From contig OY969422.1 in the NCBI GenBank assembly GCA_963699215.1, positions 1,550,001 through 1,614,000 on the forward strand: DNA of 64,000 nucleotides. The letters run 5' to 3'. Position 1 is the first letter of the stretch, and every line of letters starts with the position of its first letter. The notes beneath the pieces are model-generated. The model did not search any database. It had not been told where the DNA came from and saw nothing but the letters and a program-made list of their open reading frames with translations. The DNA comes from VRUE01 sp963699215. Lineage in GTDB: Bacteria; Actinomycetota; Thermoleophilia; Solirubrobacterales; 70-9. The position numbers were made by a program, and so were the translations under genes. Below are positions 58,157 to 64,000 of the stretch, one piece after another.

Positions 58157-58435
58157 GTGACCAAGGCTGAGTTTTTGGACCAACTGGCAGCTGATGAGCG
58201 TGTGGGCAGCAAGAAGGCCGCGGGCGACGCGGTCGACGCGGTGCTCGACGCGATCACCGACACCCTGAGTGGCGGAGGCGAGGTCAGCTTCACCGGCTTC
58301 GGCAAATTCCACGTAGCCGAGCGCGGCCCCCGCCAGGGCGTCAACCCGCGCACCGGCGAGCGGATCACGATCCCGGGCGGCAAGGTCCCCCGCTTCTCCG
58401 CCGGCTCGGCGCTGAAGGCCAAGGTCAAGGGCTGA
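58157..58435 (+). CDS. HU family DNA-binding protein
   Basis: 92 codons from a GTG with GGAGGAG upstream. VTKAEFLDQLAAD, VSFTGFGKFHVAERGPRQGVN and PGGKVPRFSAGSALKAKVKG cover the entire HU domain. It lacks the long Lys/Ala tail of mycobacterial HupB. Nucleoid-associated; bends DNA. TAGATT lies at 58112-58117, about 40 nt before the start. The next gene appears to start on the CTG of its CTGA end. Confidence 0.95.
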   Translation: MTKAEFLDQLAADERVGSKKAAGDAVDAVLDAITDTLSGGGEVSFTGFGKFHVAERGPRQGVNPRTGERITIPGGKVPRFSAGSALKAKVKG

Positions 58436-58743
58436 GCTCAAGAGCACCTGCCAGATTTATCGCCGCCGCCGCGGTCCTCTGCGGCTTCGTCGTCGTGATC
58501 GCCTTGATCGCGACGACGCTCGGCGGCGGCGATAGCGGCAACGGTGGCGCCTCGGACCGCACCGAGCAGGTCAAGCAGGAGACGGATCAGGGTCCGACTC
58601 CCAAGTCCTATGAAGTCCAGAGCGGCGACACTCTGACCTCGATTGCTCGTGAGACCGGTGTCCCCGTCGCGATCATCGTCAGGCTCAACCCAGGTGTCGA
58701 TCCTCAGATCCTGATCGCCGGCGAAAAGCTGAAGCTGCGGTGA
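58432..58743 (+). CDS. membrane-anchored LysM protein, CTG start proposed
   Basis: 103 codons if started at the CTG at 58432, which overlaps the HU stop as CTGA and has AAGG 7 nt upstream. The only ATG/GTG/TTG in the frame near the start is a GTG at 58495, which cuts the membrane helix (ARFIAAAAVLCGFVVVIALI) in half. After the helix comes a linker and one LysM domain (YEVQSGDTLTSIARETGVPV, IIVRLNPGVDPQILIAGEKL). LysM binds peptidoglycan, which suits the next gene, a D,D-carboxypeptidase, whose GTG overlaps its stop. Confidence 0.82.
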   Translation: MSSRAPARFIAAAAVLCGFVVVIALIATTLGGGDSGNGGASDRTEQVKQETDQGPTPKSYEVQSGDTLTSIARETGVPVAIIVRLNPGVDPQILIAGEKLKLR

Positions 58744-59918
58744 GGGCGCGGCTCTTCGCCGCGCTGCTCGCCGTTGCGCTACTCGCAGCTGCGCCCGCGG
58801 CCGCCGCCGACCCACCCCAGCTCGAAGCGCGCGCCTGGGCGCTGGTCGACGCTCGCACCGGGGACGTGCTCGCTTCCCACGCTGCTTCGCAGCGACTGCC
58901 GATTGCCAGTACGACCAAGCTGATGACTGCCTACGTGGCGCTGCAGGAGCTGCCGCTGAGAAAAATCGTCACCGTCGCTCCGTACGACGCGATCTACGGC
59001 GAGTCGCTGCTCGAATTGCGGCCGGGGGAGAGGGTCAGCGTTCGCGATCTCCTCTACGGCTTGATCCTGCGCAGCGGCAACGACGCCGCCTACGACCTCG
59101 CCCTCGCCGCGGCCGGCTCGCAGAGCGCCTTCGTCCGCCAGATGAACCTGCGGGCGGCGGCGCTCGGGCTGTCGGACACCCACTACGCCAACCCGATCGG
59201 CCTCGATCAGGCCGGCAACTACTCGACCGCCCTCGATCTGACTGCGCTGTCGCGCAGGCTGTTGCGCGAGCCCGCCTTCGCCAGGATCGCTGCCGCACGC
59301 AGCGCCGAGCTGCGCAGCCTGCGCCCGCCGCGGCGGATCGAGACGATCAACGACTTCCTGCTCGAAGCGCCCTGGGCGACGGGCATCAAGACCGGCCACA
59401 CTTTCGACGCCGACTATGTCCTCGTCGGGTCCGGACAGCGCAAGGGGGTCGAGCTGATCTCCGCCGTGCTCGGCACCTGGACCGAGACCGCGCGCGACCA
59501 GGAGACCGCCCGCCTGCTCGAGTACGGCTTCTCGCGCTATCGCAAGCGCGTGCCGATCCACGCCGGCGAGGTCTACGCCAGGCCGTCGATCGAGTACACG
59601 GACGACGAGCTGGAGCTGCGCGCGGTGCGAACGGTGGCGGTGGGCGTTCGACGCGGACAGCGGCTGACGGTCTCGGTGCAGGCGCCGGGCGAGGTCGAGG
59701 GCCCGATTCGGCGCGGCGCCAGGCTGGGCCGGGCGGTCGTCCGCGTCGACGGTCTGCGGGCCGCCTCGGTGCCGCTGCGGGCCGGCCGCGCCGTGCCGGA
59801 GGCGAGCACCCTCGACCGGGTGCGGAGCTTCGTCGTCGACAATGCTCTCTGGTTTGTCCTAGCGCTGTTCGGGATACTGGTCGCGGCAGTCGTTCTCCTG
59901 AGGCGCCGAACGAGATGA
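58740..59918 (+). CDS. serine D,D-carboxypeptidase (PBP5/DacA type)
   Basis: 392 codons from a GTG. Signal peptide RLFAALLAVALLAAAPAAAA, then the penicillin-binding triad SxxK in ASTTKLM, SxN in LRSGNDAA and KTG in IKTGHTF. A C-terminal helix (ALWFVLALFGILVAAVVLLR) anchors it. It trims the terminal D-Ala of peptidoglycan stem peptides. It is coupled to the LysM gene before (GTGA) and to the kinase gene after (ATGA). Confidence 0.94.
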   Translation: MRARLFAALLAVALLAAAPAAAADPPQLEARAWALVDARTGDVLASHAASQRLPIASTTKLMTAYVALQELPLRKIVTVAPYDAIYGESLLELRPGERVSVRDLLYGLILRSGNDAAYDLALAAAGSQSAFVRQMNLRAAALGLSDTHYANPIGLDQAGNYSTALDLTALSRRLLREPAFARIAAARSAELRSLRPPRRIETINDFLLEAPWATGIKTGHTFDADYVLVGSGQRKGVELISAVLGTWTETARDQETARLLEYGFSRYRKRVPIHAGEVYARPSIEYTDDELELRAVRTVAVGVRRGQRLTVSVQAPGEVEGPIRRGARLGRAVVRVDGLRAASVPLRAGRAVPEASTLDRVRSFVVDNALWFVLALFGILVAAVVLLRRRTR

Positions 59919-60871
59919 TCCTCACCGTAACCCTCAATGCCGCGATCGACCGCACGGTTGCGGTTCCCAACTTCCGCCTTGGCCACCGCCACCGGGCGGT
60001 GGAGAGCCGCACGGTCGCCGGCGGCAAGGGGATCAACGTCGCCCGCGCCCTGCGGCTTCTCGGCCGACCGGTGATCGCCGCCGGCTTCGCCGGCGGACCG
60101 ACCGGCAACCGGATGCTGGAGCAACTGCGCAAGGAGGCGATCCTCACCGACTTCACCTGGATCGCCGGCGAGACGCGGATCAACATGGCGGTGATCGATC
60201 CGACCTCGGGAGAGCAGACCGAGATCAACGAGCGCGGCCCGGCGGTCAGCCCGGAGGAGGTCGAGCGCTTCGTCGAGCGGCTGCGCTACCTCGCCGACGG
60301 GGCGAAGATCTGCGTGCTCGCCGGCACCCTGCCGCCCGGGGCCGGGGCGGAGCTCTACGCGCGCCTGGTCGAGGATCTGCGCGAGTGCGGCGTCAAGTCG
60401 ATCCTCGACTCGGAGGGGGAGGCGATGCTCGCCGGCCTGCGGGCTGGAGCGTCGGTCGTCACCCCCAACGAGCGCGAGGCCGAGGAGCTGGTCGGCCAGG
60501 AGTTCGCCGACGGCGAGGACTTCGTCCAGGGGCTCACCGAGCTGGTCCGCCTGGGCGCCGGAGAGGCGGCGATCACGCGGCCCGACGGCTGCGTCGCGGT
60601 GGTCGGCGAGGGAGCCGAGCGGCGCGTGCTCGAGGTCCGCACCCGGGCGCTCGAGCCGGTCTCGACGGTCGGCTCCGGCGACGCCTTCCTGGCCGGCTAC
60701 GCGGCTGGCCTCTACGACGGCCGCGACCCGGCCGAATGCCTCGCCTACGGCGTCGCCTGCGGCGCCGAGTCGACCCAGCACTTCGGCGCCGGCACGGTCG
60801 ATCGCCGCCGGGTCGAGCGGCTGCTCGACGAGGTCGAGGTGCGCGACCTGGAGGTCCACGCGGAAGTGTAG
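59915..60871 (+). CDS. PfkB family sugar kinase, 1-phosphofructokinase type
   Basis: 318 codons. NAAIDRTVAVPNF and VAGGKGINVARALRLLG at the start and STVGSGDAFLAGYAAGL (the anion-hole GxGD with catalytic Asp) at the end are typical of FruK/LacC. The substrate is probably fructose 1-phosphate or tagatose 6-phosphate. No PTS genes are near, so the physiological substrate is open. Translation is coupled to the carboxypeptidase gene. Confidence 0.92.
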   Translation: MILTVTLNAAIDRTVAVPNFRLGHRHRAVESRTVAGGKGINVARALRLLGRPVIAAGFAGGPTGNRMLEQLRKEAILTDFTWIAGETRINMAVIDPTSGEQTEINERGPAVSPEEVERFVERLRYLADGAKICVLAGTLPPGAGAELYARLVEDLRECGVKSILDSEGEAMLAGLRAGASVVTPNEREAEELVGQEFADGEDFVQGLTELVRLGAGEAAITRPDGCVAVVGEGAERRVLEVRTRALEPVSTVGSGDAFLAGYAAGLYDGRDPAECLAYGVACGAESTQHFGAGTVDRRRVERLLDEVEVRDLEVHAEV

Positions 60872-60909
60872 GCTGGCTGTTCAACGCCACCACTTCCTGG
60901 AGGATCGAT

Positions 60910-62115
60910 TTGGAGATCGATATCGGTCGAGGCAAGAAGGGGAGGCGCGCCTACGGATTCGACGACATCGCGATCGTTCCGTCGCGCCGCACCCGCGATC
61001 CCGACGACATAGACATCAGCTGGACTCTTGGCCCCTATCGCTTCGAGCTGCCGCTCGTCGCCTCGGCGATGGACGGGGTGGTGAGCCCCGATACCGCCGT
61101 CCTGGTCAACCAGCTCGGTGGTCTCGGGGTGCTCAACCTGGAGGGGATCTGGACCCGCTTCGAGGACGCCGAGGAGCAGCTGGAGAAGGTCGCCGCCGCG
61201 CCCAAGCACGAGGCGACCCGGATCATGCAGGAGATCTACAACGAGCCGGTCAAGCCCGAGCTGATCGGCAAGCGGGTCGCCGAGATCAAGGAGCGCGGCG
61301 CGGTCGCCTGCGGCTCGCTCACCCCGCAGAAGGTGCGCGAGCACTACGAGATCGCGGTCGAGGCCGGGATCGACATCCTCGTCATCCAGGGGACCGTGAT
61401 CTCCGCCGAACACGTCTCGACCACGGTCGAGCCGCTGAACTTGAAGGAGTTCATCGCCGAAGTGCCGGTGCCGACCGTGGTCGGCGGCTGCGCCTCCTAC
61501 TCGACCGGGTTGCACCTGATGCGGACCGGCGCCGTCGGCGTCCTCGTCGGGGTCGGCCCCGGCGCCGCCTGCACGACGCGCGGCGTGCTCGGGATCGGCG
61601 TCCCGCAGGCGACCGCGATCGCCGACGTCGCCGCCGCCCGCGCCCAGCACATGCTGGAGACCGGCGAGTACGTCAACGTGATCGCCGACGGCGGCATGCG
61701 CACCGGCGGCGACGTCTCCAAGGCGATCGCCGTCGGCGCCGACTCGGTGATGGTCGGCTCGCCGCTGGCCCGTGCCAAGGAGGCGCCCGGGCGCGGCTTC
61801 CACTGGGGGATGGCGACCTTCCATCCCTCGCTGCCGCGCGGCACCCGCGTCTCGACCAAGCAGGACGGCACGATGGAGGAGATCCTGCTCGGCCCCGCCC
61901 AGGAGAACGACGGCACCTTCAACCTGATGGGAGCGCTGAAAACCTCGATGGCCACCACCGGCTACGAGGACATCCGCTCCTTCCAGCGGGCCGAGGTGAT
62001 GGTCGCGCCGGCGCTGATGAGCGAGGGTAAGAAGCTGCAAAACGAGCAGTCGGTGGGAATGGGCTCGAACGGGCGCGCGGCGGTCTCCGCCGGTGTTGGA
62101 GTCGCCGACGACTGA
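60910..62115 (+). CDS. guaB3: GuaB3 family IMP dehydrogenase-related protein
   Basis: 401 codons from a TTG with GGAGG 7 nt upstream. FDDIAIVPSRRTRDPDDIDI, GGLGVLNLEGIW and the Cys loop GPGAACTTRGVLGIGVPQAT are those of GuaB3, not of canonical GuaB; there are no CBS domains. In cyanobacteria a GuaB3 has been shown to be a GMP reductase, while the mycobacterial one has no known IMPDH activity. It overlaps guaA by 23 bp, so the role is in guanine nucleotide balance. Confidence 0.9.
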   Translation: MEIDIGRGKKGRRAYGFDDIAIVPSRRTRDPDDIDISWTLGPYRFELPLVASAMDGVVSPDTAVLVNQLGGLGVLNLEGIWTRFEDAEEQLEKVAAAPKHEATRIMQEIYNEPVKPELIGKRVAEIKERGAVACGSLTPQKVREHYEIAVEAGIDILVIQGTVISAEHVSTTVEPLNLKEFIAEVPVPTVVGGCASYSTGLHLMRTGAVGVLVGVGPGAACTTRGVLGIGVPQATAIADVAAARAQHMLETGEYVNVIADGGMRTGGDVSKAIAVGADSVMVGSPLARAKEAPGRGFHWGMATFHPSLPRGTRVSTKQDGTMEEILLGPAQENDGTFNLMGALKTSMATTGYEDIRSFQRAEVMVAPALMSEGKKLQNEQSVGMGSNGRAAVSAGVGVADD

Positions 62116-63679
62116 GGCCGGCGCTCCCACGGCGCCGGCCCAGGCCTCCGAGGAGGTGCTCGTCCTCGATTTCGGCGGGCAGTACTCGCAGCTGATCGCG
62201 AGACGCATCCGCGAATGCGGTGTGTTCGCGGAGTTGCTGCCAGCTACCGCTTCTGCCGAATCGATTCGGCAGCGCCAACCGAAGGCGCTGGTGCTCTCCG
62301 GGGGGCCAGCGTCGGTGTACGAGCCGGGGGCGCCGCCGTTCCCCACCGAGCTGCTCGATCTGGGGATTCCGATGCTGGGCATCTGCTACGGGATGCAGGC
62401 GATGGTCCAGGCGCTGGGCGGCGAGGTCGAAGGGGCCGAGTCGGGGGAGTTCGGGCGCGCCGAGCTGACCCTGCGCAACAGCGGCGGGCGGCTGCTGGGC
62501 GGGCTGCCGGAGGAGCAGAGCTGCTGGATGAGCCACCGCGACGCGGTCTTCGAGCCACCCCCGGGCTTCGCCGCGCTAGCCTCGACCCCCGCCTCGCCCG
62601 TCGCCGCCTGCGAGGCGCCGGAGCGCGGCCTCTACGGAATCCAGTTCCATCCCGAGGTCGTCCACACGCCTTACGGGACCGAGGTGTTGACCCGCTTCCT
62701 GCGCGAGATCGCCGGCTGCGAGGAGCAGTGGTCGGCGGAGTCGGTGATCGCCGAGCAGATCGCCGCTATCCGGGCCCAGGTGGGCGAGGGCCGCGTGATC
62801 TGCGGCCTCTCCGGCGGGGTCGACTCCTCGGTCGCGGCGCTGCTCGTCCACCGTGCGGTGGGGGAGCAGCTGACCTGCGTCTTCGTCGATCACGGGTTGA
62901 TGCGGCTGAACGAGGCCGAGCAGGTCGTGGCGGCATTCGAGCAGTTCGGCATCCCGCTCGTCCACGTCGAGGCCGAGGAGCGCTTCCTCGCCCGCCTCGC
63001 CGGCGTCGACGAGCCCGAGCGCAAGCGCAAGATCATCGGCGAGGAGTTCATCCGCGTCTTCGAGGAGGAGGCGGCGAGGCTCGAGGACGCCGCCTACCTG
63101 GTCCAGGGAACCCTCTACTCCGACGTGATCGAGTCCGGCGGCAGCGACGCCGCCGCCACGATCAAGTCCCACCACAACGTCGGCGGTCTGCCCGACGACC
63201 TCGAGTTCGAGCTGGTCGAGCCGCTGCGGATGCTGTTCAAGGACGAGGTGCGCGCGGTGGGGGCCGAGCTGGGCCTGCCCGAGCGTATGGTCTGGCGCCA
63301 GCCCTTCCCCGGGCCCGGCCTGGCGATCCGCATCGTCGGCGGCGAGGTGACGAAGGAGCGGCTCGACATCCTGCGCGCCGCCGACGCGATCCTGCAGGAG
63401 GAGATCCGCGCCGCCGAGCTCTACCGCCAGCTATGGCAGTCCTTCTGCGTGCTGCCCGTGGTGCGCTCGGTTGGCGTGCAGGGCGACGGCAGGACCTACG
63501 CCTACCCGATCGTGATCCGCGCGGTTACCTCCGAGGACGCGATGACCGCCGACTGGGCCCGCCTGCCCTACGACCTGCTCGAGCGCGTCTCCAGCCGGAT
63601 CATCAACGAGATCAAGGACGTGAATCGCGTAGCGCTGGACATCTCCTCCAAGCCCCCCGCGACGATCGAGTGGGAGTAG
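62093..63679 (+). CDS. guaA: GMP synthase (glutamine-hydrolysing)
   Basis: 528 codons from a GTG, overlapping the end of guaB3; a TTG at 62096 is the alternative. Class I amidotransferase: LVLDFGGQYSQLIARRI, nucleophile in GICYGMQAM, His-Glu in QFHPEVVHT. ATP pyrophosphatase: CGLSGGVDSSVAALL. C-terminal dimerisation part with QPFPGPGLAIRIVG and PPATIEWE at the end. It converts XMP to GMP. Confidence 0.97.
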   Translation: MLESPTTEAGAPTAPAQASEEVLVLDFGGQYSQLIARRIRECGVFAELLPATASAESIRQRQPKALVLSGGPASVYEPGAPPFPTELLDLGIPMLGICYGMQAMVQALGGEVEGAESGEFGRAELTLRNSGGRLLGGLPEEQSCWMSHRDAVFEPPPGFAALASTPASPVAACEAPERGLYGIQFHPEVVHTPYGTEVLTRFLREIAGCEEQWSAESVIAEQIAAIRAQVGEGRVICGLSGGVDSSVAALLVHRAVGEQLTCVFVDHGLMRLNEAEQVVAAFEQFGIPLVHVEAEERFLARLAGVDEPERKRKIIGEEFIRVFEEEAARLEDAAYLVQGTLYSDVIESGGSDAAATIKSHHNVGGLPDDLEFELVEPLRMLFKDEVRAVGAELGLPERMVWRQPFPGPGLAIRIVGGEVTKERLDILRAADAILQEEIRAAELYRQLWQSFCVLPVVRSVGVQGDGRTYAYPIVIRAVTSEDAMTADWARLPYDLLERVSSRIINEIKDVNRVALDISSKPPATIEWE

Positions 63680-63685
63680 CCCCCC

Positions 63686-63741
63686 GGGGACGTGCCGCGA
63701 GTTAGCGGTCACTATGGGTACTCAACTAGCGGCACGTCCCC
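63686..63741 (+). terminator. 13-bp hairpin after guaA
   Basis: GGGGACGTGCCGC (63686-63698) pairs perfectly with GCGGCACGTCCCC (63729-63741) around a 30-nt loop. No T-tract follows. It begins 7 nt after the guaA stop. It is probably a U-less terminator. Confidence 0.65.
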
Positions 63742-63758
63742 CCCTTAGGGTCGGGGGC

Positions 63759-64000
63759 ATGCCGTCGTTTGCGGTCTCTATAGCGACGCTGAGCCTTTTC
63801 CAGGCGGCCCTTGTTGGGCTGCCGCGTTACCGACCGCCGTTTGCCTGGATGCCGCGCAGTCCTTGGTGGGCGATCGTGCCGGCCGCCTCGATCGTCGTCG
63901 TGGTCTTCGGCATCGAGGCGGCGCCCGGCTCGGCCGATGCCCTGACTTGGCTGGCGCTGCTCGCGGTGCCGCCGCTGGCGGCGTTCGCGCTCGGCTGGCT
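63759..64000 (+). CDS. membrane protein, partial (runs off the right edge)
   Basis: 80 codons in view from the ATG at 63759, no stop. TAGGGT (63746-63751) lies 7 nt before the ATG, a leaderless layout, and there is no Shine-Dalgarno sequence. Hydrophobic segments SIATLSLFQAALVGLP, IVPAASIVVVVFGIEA and WLALLAVPPLAAFALGW suggest a polytopic membrane protein. No family assigned. Confidence 0.65.
   Translation, partial: MPSFAVSIATLSLFQAALVGLPRYRPPFAWMPRSPWWAIVPAASIVVVVFGIEAAPGSADALTWLALLAVPPLAAFALGW

Noticed and set aside
1..64000. tRNA, rRNA, CRISPR arrays, insertion sequences, phage genes
   Set aside because: I looked for T-loop GGTTCRA motifs on both strands, regularly spaced repeats, transposase motifs and paired terminal repeats and found none.

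Overview
The window is strongly GC-rich DNA from an actinobacterium, most likely of the class Thermoleophilia (Solirubrobacter/Conexibacter-like). The basis is the gene mix: a SUF Fe-S assembly system, ispH of the MEP pathway, a WS/DGAT acyltransferase, a GuaB3-type IMPDH relative, the CysM/MoaD/ThiF/Mec cysteine pathway, and large secreted NHL/FN3/PD40-type proteins with basic tails. This placement is inference from gene content. I see no rRNA, tRNA, CRISPR array, insertion sequence or prophage. The window looks like ordinary chromosome with a few accessory stretches.

Layout. 1-10 kb: a partial AddB-like nuclease (minus), a small acidic protein, a HAD pair, sufT, two small membrane proteins, fxsA, a wax-ester-synthase-type acyltransferase divergent from ispH, and a thioredoxin-fold protein without its cysteines. 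10-12.4 kb: a cupredoxin-like lipoprotein coupled to a polytopic membrane protein. 12.4-21.5 kb: the SUF system split into two minus-strand units, Rieske-sufB-sufD and rrf2-sufC-sufS-sufU, around a VOC protein and an MMPL transporter; both units start at the same operator/promoter motif. 21.5-25.5 kb: an MFS exporter, a NarL-type two-component pair and divergent htpX. 25.6-37 kb: a four-gene operon of large secreted proteins flanked by three TetR regulators, with one 20-bp promoter element present both before the operon and before the TetR pair. 37-41.8 kb: a cysteine-biosynthesis block (rhodanese-ThiF, MoaD-like carrier, cysM, Mec protease) with an identical 20-bp promoter/operator before its two transcription units. 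41.8-44.7 kb: a CrtA-like monooxygenase divergent from a TetR, a degenerate MA-type peptidase and a DUF1802 protein. 44.7-51.1 kb (minus): a frameshifted glycosyltransferase, a coiled-coil protein, nadB-like oxidase, hyuA and hyuB. 51.2-54.7 kb: a Flp-type pilin, a PIN toxin/antitoxin pair, and rph-rdgB-CDF transporter. 54.5-64 kb: roadblock protein, tldD/tldE, HU, LysM protein, D,D-carboxypeptidase, PfkB kinase, guaB3-guaA and a partial membrane protein.

Two habits run through the window. First, about a dozen genes have a TANNNT -10 box only 6-9 nt before the start codon, as expected of leaderless mRNAs. Second, most operon junctions are 4-nt NTGA stop/start overlaps. Both patterns help to place unusual starts: an ATT start at 43966 (leaderless box), a CTG start at 58432 (CTGA overlap) and an ATA start at 49695 (ATAG overlap). 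The strongest candidates for undescribed biology are the TetR-flanked secreted-protein operon, the shared-operator sulfur regulons, and the non-AUG starts.
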